The position numbers and the translations under genes are program-made. Shown here piece by piece: positions 1 through 6,249 of a stretch of DNA of 13,461 nt (within the stretch, counting starts at the first letter, position 1; every line of letters begins with the position of its first letter). The stretch comes from an uncultured Lentisphaeria bacterium (GTDB lineage Bacteria; Verrucomicrobiota; Lentisphaeria; Victivallales; Victivallaceae), in NCBI GenBank assembly GCA_937888615.1, contig CALABZ010000062.1, positions 1-13,461 on the forward strand, read 5' to 3'. Under the pieces are notes generated by a model. It was given only the letters and a program-made list of their open reading frames with translations, was not told where the DNA came from and searched no databases.

Positions 1-1
1 G

Positions 2-409
2 GGACAACGGGTCGGGCTCGGCATCGACATGCCCGGCGAACGCTTCGAAGTCTCCGATCCCGAAGCCGTCCCCCTCGCCCGCTATGCCGACGGCAAAATC
101 GCCGGGGCCATGCGAACCTTCCGGGATTGGAACAGCATCTACTTTGCCACGCCCAGTTGTTTTACGCCGGAATTTCTGCAGAACATCGCCCGTTTCGGCG
201 GAGTTCATATTTACAATACGCCCGGCGACATGTTCTTTCACCATCGCGACGACCTGTTGGTGCTCCACGGCGTGGAGGGCAACACCAATCAGCTTCGTTT
301 TCCCTATCCGGTTGAACTGCAGGACCTGTATACGGGAGAAGTTCTCCGGGAGCCGGTCGTCAAGTTGAAACCGGGCGAATCCCGCCTCTTCCGGGTGAAG
401 CGCCGTTAA
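2..409 (+). CDS. C-terminal part of a probable glycoside hydrolase (beta-galactosidase-like), 5' end outside the window
   Basis: The frame is open from the left edge to a TAA at 407-409. The first ATG at 29 has no Shine-Dalgarno site and lies inside the protein, so this is the end of a longer gene. The visible ~135 residues include a W-N-S-I-Y segment, a following A-R-F-G-G-V-H-I-Y-N segment, then a small beta-rich tail with L-Y-T-G-E and L-K-P-G-E-S-R-L-F. From memory, this pattern (a GATase-like domain followed by a short beta-sandwich reporting on 'is the heart-beat of the sugar-cleaving subunit assembled') resembles the C-terminal end of large GH42-like or beta-galactosidase-trimerisation proteins common in Lentisphaerota and Verrucomicrobiota. 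The catalytic domain is not visible, so substrate cannot be stated. It is followed by 283 bp of non-coding DNA and is probably not part of the arginine cluster downstream. Confidence 0.5.
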   Translation, partial: GQRVGLGIDMPGERFEVSDPEAVPLARYADGKIAGAMRTFRDWNSIYFATPSCFTPEFLQNIARFGGVHIYNTPGDMFFHHRDDLLVLHGVEGNTNQLRFPYPVELQDLYTGEVLREPVVKLKPGESRLFRVKRR

Positions 410-450
410 GAAACGGCGTCCCGAAATTTTATTCAGAGAGACACCGCTGC

Positions 451-486
451 TATTGTCGAAGCCTTTTACATCAGGCTTCGACAATA
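451..486. terminator. 13-bp perfect inverted repeat, possible terminator of the upstream gene
   Basis: The arms 451-463 (tattgtcgaagcc) and 474-486 (ggcttcgacaata) are exact reverse complements around a 10-nt loop. It lies 41 bp after the stop at 409, where a terminator would be expected. There is no clean T-run after the second arm (the sequence continues gatatttgg), so it could instead be a Rho-assisted stop, an RNA-stabilising hairpin or a protein-binding dyad. Confidence 0.5.
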
Positions 487-505
487 GATATTTGGAAATA
501 TAACG

Positions 506-584
506 TTTTTTCGGAAAAAGTCAAATTCCGGTTTTCGGGAGAGAAAAAAGCAGGGTTTCCCTGAAATACCGCTTTTCCGGAAAA
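506..584. repeat. Cluster of short palindromes upstream of argD
   Basis: Three small dyads lie close together: a T5-CGG-A5 dyad at 507-519, CAGGG-TTT-CCCTG at 551-563, and the perfect 12-bp palindrome TTTTCCGGAAAA at 573-584. They lie just upstream of the proposed argD promoter at 613-640, a usual place for operators. No clear ArgR box was recognised, so a regulator cannot be named. Confidence 0.35.
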
Positions 585-612
585 ACAGGATACTCAAATT
601 CGTCATAAGGGG

Positions 613-640
613 TTGATTTTTTCATTTTTACAGTTATATT
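613..640 (+). promoter_or_regulatory. Sigma70-like promoter for argD-argF-sdaA-araC
   Basis: TTGATT at 613-618 and TATATT at 635-640 are separated by 16 bp. The predicted start point is about 45 nt upstream of the argD ATG at 693. It is the best match to the -35/-10 consensus in this gap. Two of the boxes (TATATT here and at 5033-5038 upstream of panD) are identical. Confidence 0.5.
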
Positions 641-648
641 AGTCCCTT

Positions 649-670
649 TCCTGTCATGAGGACAGGAGGT
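649..670 (+). promoter_or_regulatory. Leader hairpin overlapping a displaced Shine-Dalgarno sequence
   Basis: TCCTGTC (649-655) and GACAGGA (661-667) form a perfect 7-bp stem with a 5-nt loop. The second arm runs into AGGAGGT (664-670), the strongest ribosome-binding sequence in the region. It lies 22 nt before the argD ATG, too far to serve that start directly; a weaker AGGA at 677-680 is 12 nt away. The hairpin could hide a ribosome standby site, but this is inference. Confidence 0.3.
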
Positions 671-692
671 AATTTCAGGAAAACTCGGAAAA

Positions 693-1892
693 ATGGAAAG
701 TCAAAAAGCACAAACCGTAGAAAAGTACCAACAGTATGTCATGCAGACATACGCACCGAAGCTGCTTCTGGTCAAAGGCCAGGGCACATGGGTATGGGAC
801 GAAACCGGTAAGAAGTATCTGGACTTCGGCGCCGGAATCAGCGTGTCCAATCTCGGACACTGTCACCCTGCCGTGGTTGATGCGATTCGACGCCAAGCCG
901 GGATTTTAATACATACGTCCAATCTTTTTATGAACGAAAACCAGCCGAAGCTGGCCGAAAAACTGGCCAAATGCGGCTACGACGCGGTATCGTTCTTCGC
1001 CAACAGCGGCGCGGAAGCCAATGAAGGGCTGATCAAATTCGCCCGCAAGTGGGGTTCCGAACAGGGCAAATCCGAAATCATCGCCATGGAGGATTCCTTC
1101 CACGGGCGGACCCTTGCCACGCTGGCGGCTACCGGACGCTCCAAGTACCGGAAAGGATTCGGACCGGACATGCAGGGCTTTAAGCATGTGAAGTTCGGCG
1201 ATTTCGCCGCGCTGGAAGCGGCCATTACCCCGCAGACCGCGGCGGTGCTGCTGGAACCCGTCCAGGGTGAAGGCGGCATTATCCCCGCCTCGAAGGAATA
1301 TTTGGAACAAGTCCGGGCGCTGTGCGACGAAAAAGGCATCCTGCTGCTGTTTGATGAAGTCCAATGCGGAACTGGCCGGCTCGGCACGTTTTTCGCGTTC
1401 CAGTCTTACGGCGTGGAACCGGATGCGCTGTCCATGGCCAAGGCCATCGGCAACGGCTTCCCCCTCGGCGTATTGATGGTGAGAAGGCCATACGCTCAGG
1501 TGCTGACTGTCGGCACCCATGCCAGCACGTTCGGCGGCACTCCGCTGGCCTGCGCCGCAGGTTGTGCCGTGGTGGACACCATCATGAACGACGGCTTGCT
1601 GGAAAACTGCCGCATTCAGGGCGAATACCTGACCGCCGGGCTTGAAGCGCTGGCCGTCGAATTCCCGTGCATTCAGAAAGTCCGTTCCAAAGGATTGATG
1701 ATCGGCGTACAAATGGACCGCAACGCCGGTTCCCTGCTGCCAATCCTGAACGAACTCGGTATGATCGCGCTGACCGCCGGCGAAAACGTCCTGCGGCTGC
1801 TGCCCCCACTGAATGTAACACGTGATGAATGCGATACCGCGATATCCCTGATCAGAAAAGCTCTATCCAAGTGGCAGAGCGATAACCTATAA
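693..1892 (+). CDS. argD: Acetylornithine/ornithine aminotransferase (class III PLP)
   Basis: This 399-residue protein has the usual ArgD length. Its role is the fourth step of ornithine/arginine synthesis: transfer of an amino group from glutamate to N-acetylglutamate semialdehyde, giving N-acetylornithine, in the cytoplasm. Visible hallmarks are G-A-G-I-S-V-S-N-L-G-H near residue 50, N-S-G-A-E-A-N-E near 105, the F-H-G-R-T-L segment, L-F-D-E-V-Q-C-G-T-G-R-L-G near 220, and the PLP lysine K250 in S-M-A-K-A-I-G-N-G-F-P-L-G. T-F-G-G-T-P-L-A-C-A follows. The start is set by homology; AGGA at 677-680 is a modest ribosome site. The argF gene begins 15 bp later, which supports the arginine role over other class III aminotransferases (for example GABA or succinylornithine enzymes). 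Confidence 0.9.
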   Translation: MESQKAQTVEKYQQYVMQTYAPKLLLVKGQGTWVWDETGKKYLDFGAGISVSNLGHCHPAVVDAIRRQAGILIHTSNLFMNENQPKLAEKLAKCGYDAVSFFANSGAEANEGLIKFARKWGSEQGKSEIIAMEDSFHGRTLATLAATGRSKYRKGFGPDMQGFKHVKFGDFAALEAAITPQTAAVLLEPVQGEGGIIPASKEYLEQVRALCDEKGILLLFDEVQCGTGRLGTFFAFQSYGVEPDALSMAKAIGNGFPLGVLMVRRPYAQVLTVGTHASTFGGTPLACAAGCAVVDTIMNDGLLENCRIQGEYLTAGLEALAVEFPCIQKVRSKGLMIGVQMDRNAGSLLPILNELGMIALTAGENVLRLLPPLNVTRDECDTAISLIRKALSKWQSDNL

Positions 1893-1907
1893 CAGCGGAG
1901 GCCCGTA

Positions 1908-2816
1908 ATGAAGCACTTGCTGACTGTGGAAGATATTCCCCTTAGTGATTTTGAATCAATTTTTAATATGGCTGCCTACTTGAAAGCCAACCGGCGCACC
2001 GCCGACATTAAACCGTTGAAAGATAAAACCATCGCGATGATTTTTGCAAAATCGTCCACCCGCACCCGGGTGTCCTTCGAGGTCGGTATCCACGAACTCG
2101 GCGGTTATCCGATGTATCTGGAAGAAAAACAGATGCAGGTCGGCCGCGGCGAAACTCCGGCGGATACCGCCAAGGTGCTCAGCCGTTATCTCGACGGTAT
2201 CGTCATCCGTACCTTTCTGCACAGCGATGTCGTAGAACTGGCGCGAAATGCCTCGGTGCCGGTGATCAACGCACTGACCAATGATTTCCATCCCTGTCAG
2301 GCATTGACCGATATTTTCACGATATTGGAATTCAGCAAGAAACTTCAGGGCGTCAAAATGGTGTTTCTGGGCGACGGCTGTTCCAACATGGCCAATTCCC
2401 TGATGCTGACCTGCAAGGCCTGCGGACTGGAACTGGTCATATCATCCCCGCGCGGTTTCGAACCGCGTCAGGATGTGATGGATCGCGCCAAAGGCCCCGG
2501 CACCATCACCTGGGAACCGGATCCGCTCAAGGCAACCCGCGGCGCCGATTACATTTACACCGACGTGTGGGTCAGCATGGGATTCGAAGAAGAATCCGCC
2601 GAACGCCTTGAAATCCTGGCCCCGTATCAAGTGAATTCCGCTCTGGTCAAACTGGCCAGCCCGGACGTAAAGATCATGCATTGTCTTCCGGCCCACCGCG
2701 AAGAAGAGATCACCTCAGACGTGCTTGACTCGCCCGTTTCGATCGTCTTCGAACAGGCCGAAAACCGCCTGCATGTTCAGAAAGCCATTCTTTGTTATTT
2801 GTTCGGCGCCATGTAA
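1908..2816 (+). CDS. argF: Ornithine carbamoyltransferase
   Basis: This 302-residue cytoplasmic enzyme joins carbamoyl phosphate and ornithine to give citrulline. The carbamoyl-phosphate motif S-S-T-R-T-R is at residues 49-54, H-P-C-Q at 128-131, the ornithine-binding D-V-W-V-S-M-G at 219-225, and H-C-L-P-A-H-R at 258-264. The D-x-W-x-S-M-G motif separates it from aspartate carbamoyltransferase. Length is normal for the family and no key residue is missing. GGAGG at 1897-1901 lies 6 nt before the ATG. It follows argD by 15 bp, so the two are almost certainly cotranscribed. An anabolic ArgF role is more likely than the catabolic ArcB, because argD is next to it and no arcA or arcC is visible. 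Confidence 0.95.
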   Translation: MKHLLTVEDIPLSDFESIFNMAAYLKANRRTADIKPLKDKTIAMIFAKSSTRTRVSFEVGIHELGGYPMYLEEKQMQVGRGETPADTAKVLSRYLDGIVIRTFLHSDVVELARNASVPVINALTNDFHPCQALTDIFTILEFSKKLQGVKMVFLGDGCSNMANSLMLTCKACGLELVISSPRGFEPRQDVMDRAKGPGTITWEPDPLKATRGADYIYTDVWVSMGFEEESAERLEILAPYQVNSALVKLASPDVKIMHCLPAHREEEITSDVLDSPVSIVFEQAENRLHVQKAILCYLFGAM

Positions 2817-2836
2817 CCTTCAACCACGGCCATTGT

Positions 2837-4207
2837 ATGGACGACTATATCAACAGTTCGGTATTCGCCTTCTATAAAGTAGGACCCGGGCCATCCAGTT
2901 CCCATACGATCGGCCCGATGAAAGCGGCGACGTTGTTCGTGGAACGCGCCGGCAAAGTGAAATTCGCCGTTCCGCCGGCGGCGCTTGAAATACGCCTGTG
3001 CGGTTCGCTGGCCGCCACCGGGGTCGGACACGGCACCCACCGGGCGGTCGCGGGCGGCCTGATCGGCATGCAGCCGGAAACCTGCGACACTCAACGTTTG
3101 AGTCTGCTGCTTGAAGACGCCTCGGTGTATCAGGCGGATTTCGGCGCGTTCAAGGTCGATTTCGACCGCAGGTCCATTTTGTTCGACAAACACGCCTCCT
3201 GCCCGAAATTTCAGAACACCATGATCTTCCGGCTCCTCGACGACAACGCCGAGCCGGTCTTCGCCATGACCATCTATTCCATCGGCGGCGGCTATCTCGC
3301 CGTGGAGGGCGACGAAGAACCGGAGGAACAAGCCCCGGTCATGGTCCCCTACCGTTACCGCGACATGAACGGACTGCTCCGGCTTGCCTCCAAATACGGG
3401 ATCAGCATTTCGCGCCTGATGATGGAAAACGAACAGGCTGTTTCCGGGCTGTCCGAGGCCGAAATCAATTCGCGGCTCGACGAATTGATCGAGCGGATGG
3501 ATCAGGCCGTATTGCGCGGCATCGCCACCGAAGGCGTCCTGCCGGGTCCGATCCGGCTCCACCGCAAAGCCGCCCTGTTTTATAAATCGTCCATGAACCA
3601 GAAGCAACCGCAAGACCGCTTCCTGGCCCAACTGAATGCCTGGGCCATGGCCGTGGCGGAAGAAAACGCGGCCGGAAATCTGGTGGTGACCGCCCCTACC
3701 CTCGGCTCAGCCGGCATCCTCCCCGCTATTCTTCATATGCTGCGTGAAACCCGCGGCCTTGATAACGCCAAGCTGCGCGACGGCCTGTTGACCGCCGCCG
3801 CCATCGGCATGATCGCCCGGCGCAATGCCAGCATATCCGGCGCGGAAGTCGGCTGTCAGGGCGAAGTCGGCGTGGCCTCGGCCATGGCGGCCGCCATGCT
3901 GGGCGGAGTCAACAACGCCTCTTCAGCCATCATCGAATGCGCCGCCGAAATTGCCCTCGAACATCATCTGGGCCTGACCTGCGATCCGGTCTGCGGTTAC
4001 GTGCAGATCCCCTGCATCGAACGCAACGCGGTCGGCACAATTACGGCTTACAACGCCTATATCCTGGCGTCGGTCGGCAACCCGCTGTACCACAAAGTCA
4101 GTTTCGACGAAGTCGTGGCGGCCATGCTGGAAACCGGACGCAGAATGTGTCCCGAACTCAAGGAAACCTCCCGCGGCGGCTTGGCCGTGTGCTCATTGTG
4201 TGAATGA
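2837..4207 (+). CDS. sdaA: L-serine dehydratase (ammonia-lyase), single-chain iron-sulfur type
   Basis: This enzyme converts L-serine to pyruvate and ammonia using an oxygen-sensitive [4Fe-4S] cluster. The N-terminal beta domain opens with V-G-P-G-P-S-S-S-H-T, and the C-terminal alpha domain begins near residue 260. Counting from the chosen start, the presumed cluster ligands are C340 (E-V-G-C-Q-G-E-V-G), C382 and C393 (C-D-P-V then I-P-C). Their spacing of 42 and 11 residues matches that known for the Legionella type 1 enzyme. The 456-residue length matches E. coli SdaA. The frame could be extended upstream to a TTG at 2792 inside argF, but the family's N-terminus fits the ATG at 2837, 20 bp after argF. 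No good Shine-Dalgarno precedes it, so it may depend on coupling to argF translation. Confidence 0.92.
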   Translation: MDDYINSSVFAFYKVGPGPSSSHTIGPMKAATLFVERAGKVKFAVPPAALEIRLCGSLAATGVGHGTHRAVAGGLIGMQPETCDTQRLSLLLEDASVYQADFGAFKVDFDRRSILFDKHASCPKFQNTMIFRLLDDNAEPVFAMTIYSIGGGYLAVEGDEEPEEQAPVMVPYRYRDMNGLLRLASKYGISISRLMMENEQAVSGLSEAEINSRLDELIERMDQAVLRGIATEGVLPGPIRLHRKAALFYKSSMNQKQPQDRFLAQLNAWAMAVAEENAAGNLVVTAPTLGSAGILPAILHMLRETRGLDNAKLRDGLLTAAAIGMIARRNASISGAEVGCQGEVGVASAMAAAMLGGVNNASSAIIECAAEIALEHHLGLTCDPVCGYVQIPCIERNAVGTITAYNAYILASVGNPLYHKVSFDEVVAAMLETGRRMCPELKETSRGGLAVCSLCE

Positions 4208-5013
4208 ATAAAGAACACGATATCCACAGTTTCGCCATCGACAAGCGCAACAGTTATTACAATCCCGACGTTGTGCTTCTTTTCTGCGCCCGCCAGCTCA
4301 TCCGCAAATGGGATATCCCGAACCTGGCCGCCCCGTTCTGGCGCATTTATTACAATTACAACGAGGGCGCCTCCATCATCCGGCACAAGAAAGAAACACC
4401 GCTGGTTCCGGGCAAGTTTTACCTGATCTCCCCCGACACCGAGTACGGCGCCCGGTTGAAAACGCCGTTCGATCATTTCTATATTCACTTTCAGGCGGCC
4501 AAGCCGTATGATTTCTGCACCGACCGGGTCTATACTTATGAGGCGGAACCCCGCGACCAGCAGGTTATGGCGCAAATTTGCTCCCTGAACGAAGATCTGC
4601 ACGAAAATGCCCGGTCGATCTCGCTGTTGATCCATGAACTCTGCATCCGGGCGTTACAGCAGGTTCCCTCAGGCGACCTGCGTAAATCTTATTCCGACCG
4701 CCGGGTCATCAAAACCGTCAATTTCATCGAAGACAACATTTCCCGCCCGATCTCCAACGAAGAACTGGCCTCCCCCTTCGGAATGAACGTCAATTCTTTT
4801 GCGCGGCTGTTCCGCGAGCAAACGGGGCTTTCGCCACAGGCTTATATCGTCCAGCGCCGGATACAGGAGGCGTGCCTACTGTTGCGTTTCACCGATTTGA
4901 GCATCGACGAGATCGCGGAAAAGACCGGATTTTGCGACCGTTACTACTTTACACGGATATTTTCCGGGCAGAGACGCATATCTCCGGCCGCATTCCGTAA
5001 ATTAAATCATTGA
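4204..5013 (+). CDS. AraC-family transcriptional regulator
   Basis: This 269-residue DNA-binding protein has an N-terminal region (about 1-150) with a cupin-like ligand-sensing pattern (H-K-K-E-T-P-L-V-P-G-K-F-Y-L-I-S-P near 61-77; H-F-Y-I-H-F near 91-96). The C-terminal part has two helix-turn-helix motifs, about 184-206 (N-E-E-L-A-S-P-F-G-M-N-V-N-S-F-A-R-L-F-R) and 232-256 (L-S-I-D-E-I-A-E-K-T-G-F-C-D-R-Y-Y-F-T-R-I-F), ending with the family's P-A-A-F-R-K. Its ATG at 4204 overlaps the sdaA stop by ATGA, so the two genes are translationally coupled. Such regulators usually sense sugars, and a glycoside hydrolase occurs on either side of the cluster. Whether it controls those, sdaA, the arg genes or itself cannot be read from the sequence. 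Confidence 0.88.
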   Translation: MNKEHDIHSFAIDKRNSYYNPDVVLLFCARQLIRKWDIPNLAAPFWRIYYNYNEGASIIRHKKETPLVPGKFYLISPDTEYGARLKTPFDHFYIHFQAAKPYDFCTDRVYTYEAEPRDQQVMAQICSLNEDLHENARSISLLIHELCIRALQQVPSGDLRKSYSDRRVIKTVNFIEDNISRPISNEELASPFGMNVNSFARLFREQTGLSPQAYIVQRRIQEACLLLRFTDLSIDEIAEKTGFCDRYYFTRIFSGQRRISPAAFRKLNH

Positions 5014-5038
5014 AAAATGAACATTCCGGTGTTATATT
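5010..5038 (+). promoter_or_regulatory. Sigma70-like promoter for panD
   Basis: TTGAAA at 5010-5015 and TATATT at 5033-5038 are separated by 17 bp, close to consensus. The -35 box overlaps the stop codon of the AraC gene (TGA 5011-5013), and the start point would fall about 20 nt upstream of the panD ATG. This marks a new transcription unit of panD plus at least the first prepilin. Confidence 0.6.
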
Positions 5039-5067
5039 AATAGGATGTGACACCAAGGAGTTGTATT

Positions 5068-5439
5068 ATGCAGAAAATAATGATGAGCGGCAAAATTCAT
5101 CGTGCTCGTCTTACTGGATGCGAACTGGATTATGAAGGCAGCCTGGAAATTGATCTGGACTTGCTGGATGCAGCCGGGATTTTGCCCTATGAAAAAATAT
5201 TGGTAGTGAACCGCGAAAACGGTTCGCGACTCGAAACTTACGCCATCCCCGGAGCCCGGGGCAGCAAAACTTTTTGCCTGAATGGCCCCGCGGCCAAACT
5301 CGGCAGCGTCGGCGACTGCGTAACGATTATCGCGTTTTCGATTTTCGAACCGGCCGAGGCTAAAAATCTGGCGCCGCGGGTAATCGTATTGGACGCCGAT
5401 AATAACATAATTATGCGTAAAGGTTCCCTTACCATCTAA
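5068..5439 (+). CDS. panD: Aspartate 1-decarboxylase, pyruvoyl-dependent proenzyme
   Basis: This enzyme decarboxylates L-aspartate to beta-alanine for pantothenate and coenzyme A. The proenzyme cuts itself at Gly24-Ser25 (Y-E-G-S), making the pyruvoyl group from the serine. From the chosen ATG, all family positions match E. coli numbering: K9, H11, Y22, G24-S25, R54, T57, Y58, and N72-G73 in L-N-G-P-A-A. Length is 123 residues, within the normal range. AAGGAG at 5055-5060 lies 7 nt before this ATG; a GTG at 5047 in the same frame has no such site and would spoil the numbering. It has its own promoter and sits 17 bp before a prepilin gene. No panB or panC is in the window. Confidence 0.95.
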   Translation: MQKIMMSGKIHRARLTGCELDYEGSLEIDLDLLDAAGILPYEKILVVNRENGSRLETYAIPGARGSKTFCLNGPAAKLGSVGDCVTIIAFSIFEPAEAKNLAPRVIVLDADNNIIMRKGSLTI

Positions 5440-5456
5440 TATTAGGGAGAATATTT

Positions 5457-5666
5457 ATGCTGTTTTTTTCGAAAAACAGTTGCAAAGGACTTTGCCGCGC
5501 ATTATATTCGACATTGAAGAGCGGTTCATCCGGACAGGTGCTGTCCGAATACGCGATTATGCTCATCATGTGCCTGTTGATTACGCTGGCCGTGATGGTC
5601 TTCAGTCATTATTTTTCAATCAATGGCTGGCGAATGATTACGCAAGTGGGAGTAGGCTATCCATGA
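5457..5666 (+). CDS. Flp/type IVb-like prepilin, divergent member
   Basis: This 69-residue protein has a 26-residue basic leader ending in S-G-S-S-G, then Q-V-L-S-E-Y and a hydrophobic helix of about 20 residues. Predicted cleavage after G26 leaves Glu at +5 (E31) and Tyr at +6 (Y32), the signature of Flp pilins cut by a TadV-type peptidase. It lacks the S-x-R-I-R-T-M-I-A-G-A-T segment of the two prepilins downstream, its helix is richer in Met and Cys, and its leader has two Cys (C9, C13). It may be a minor pilin or pseudopilin. AGGGA at 5444-5448 supports the ATG at 5457, and the gene starts 17 bp after panD. Codons 2-10 overlap the palindromic promoter-like element described at 5461-5508. 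No tad or pil machinery genes are visible. Confidence 0.6.
   Translation: MLFFSKNSCKGLCRALYSTLKSGSSGQVLSEYAIMLIMCLLITLAVMVFSHYFSINGWRMITQVGVGYP
5461..5508 (+). promoter_or_regulatory. Palindrome plus -35/-10 element, copy 1 (inside the first prepilin gene)
   Basis: TGTTTTT (5461-5467), TTCG and AAAAACA (5472-5478) form a perfect 7-bp dyad. A -35-like TTGCAA (5480-5485) follows directly, and TATATT (5503-5508) lies 17 bp further on. Copy 2 at 6114-6161 matches 24 of 26 bases in the first part (5461-5486), and its -10 box lies at the identical distance. It could drive the second prepilin at 5711 from within the first prepilin gene. Confidence 0.45.
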
Positions 5667-5710
5667 ACCGACGGTGAAGTGGAACATGTTTGAACTCAGG
5701 GAGGTCTATC

Positions 5711-5932
5711 ATGAAGAGAGGCATGAGAAGACAAAGAGGGCAGGCGATGGTGGAATATATCATCATCGTCGTCATTGTGGCTATTGCCGCGCTGGTGGTA
5801 ATGGGGTCGTTCAGCAACCGTATCCGCACCATGATCGCCGGTGCGACCGTAAGCTTGGGCGGAGAAGCGCCGGAAGTCAACGATTCGCTTGATGAACTGC
5901 GCAGCCTGGGCGATGGAGGGATCAACGAATAA
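5711..5932 (+). CDS. Flp/type IVb-like prepilin (paralogue A)
   Basis: This 73-residue protein has a short basic leader M-K-R-G-M-R-R-Q-R-G and predicted cleavage after G10. It is followed by Q-A-M-V-E-Y with Glu at +5 and Tyr at +6, a hydrophobic helix at about 17-32, then R-I-R-T-M-I-A-G-A-T and an acidic hydrophilic tail. This fits Flp-type pilins, which form thin adhesive fibres; it also resembles 'class III signal peptide' proteins. AGGGAGG at 5698-5704 lies 6 nt before the ATG, so the in-frame TTG at 5690 is not the start. It is 36 of 46 residues identical to the third prepilin over the first 46 positions and diverges after that. The assembly ATPase, platform and peptidase must be encoded elsewhere. 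Confidence 0.75.
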   Translation: MKRGMRRQRGQAMVEYIIIVVIVAIAALVVMGSFSNRIRTMIAGATVSLGGEAPEVNDSLDELRSLGDGGINE

Positions 5933-6113
5933 AAACGGAAGTTTGTCCATTCAGTCTGAGATATCAAAGCGCCCTACCTTGCCCGTCGAAACCTCAAGTA
6001 GGGTTGCCTGTTCCCCAGACAAACGTTCACTTCGTATGCCGAAACGTAAAGCAAAAAAACGACATTTTGGGCCGAATGGCTTCTTTATCGGATTTATTTG
6101 TTCATTTTCCGAT
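5933..6113. other. Non-coding spacer between prepilins, with one imperfect hairpin
   Basis: No credible gene lies between 5933 and 6249. Open frames here lack ribosome sites and family resemblance. CCCTACCTT (5972-5980) and AAGTAGGG (5996-6003) pair with one bulged C around a 15-nt loop. The hairpin lies 40 bp after the prepilin stop and has no T-run, so it is at best a weak terminator. The rest of the gap (6114-6249) holds the promoter-like element for the third prepilin. Confidence 0.3.
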
Positions 6114-6161
6114 TGTTTTTTATGAAAAACAGTTGCAAAATTGCAGACGAGATGATACTAT
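6114..6161 (+). promoter_or_regulatory. Palindrome plus -35/-10 element, copy 2 (upstream of the third prepilin)
   Basis: TGTTTTT (6114-6120), TATG and AAAAACA (6125-6131) form the same 7-bp dyad as copy 1. TTGCAA (6133-6138) and TACTAT (6156-6161) are again 17 bp apart. It is placed to transcribe the prepilin at 6250 with a leader of roughly 80 nt. The conserved dyad abutting a -35 box suggests an operator or activator site. Confidence 0.5.
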
Positions 6162-6249
6162 TATGGTCAGACACTTGGGACTGCAAGTGACCAGATAATA
6201 ATATCTTATATTTATTAGCAGGCACGGCGGCCCGGTTTTGGAGGTAAAA

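Noticed and set aside
906..1712. Long open frame on the minus strand opposite argD
   Set aside because: It has no ribosome site or family resemblance and lies wholly opposite a strongly supported gene. Such frames are expected in GC-rich coding DNA.
2795..3631. Long minus-strand open frame opposite sdaA
   Set aside because: It is a composition-driven shadow of the serine dehydratase gene and its translation resembles no known protein.
4057..4635. Minus-strand open frame across the sdaA/araC overlap
   Set aside because: It lies opposite two well-supported coupled genes, with no promoter or ribosome site of its own.
5889..6125. Plus-strand open frame through the gap after the second prepilin
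   Set aside because: It starts inside the prepilin gene in another frame, has no ribosome site and shows no recognisable domain.
6122..6190. 22-codon open frame starting in the loop of palindrome copy 2 (begins M-K-N-S-C-K)
   Set aside because: The resemblance to the first prepilin's leader comes only from the shared palindrome element. There is no pilin helix and no Shine-Dalgarno.
6161..6200. Hairpin between ggtcagacactt and aagtgacc upstream of the third prepilin
   Set aside because: Pairing needs a 4-nt bulge and the stem is short; I could not separate it from chance.
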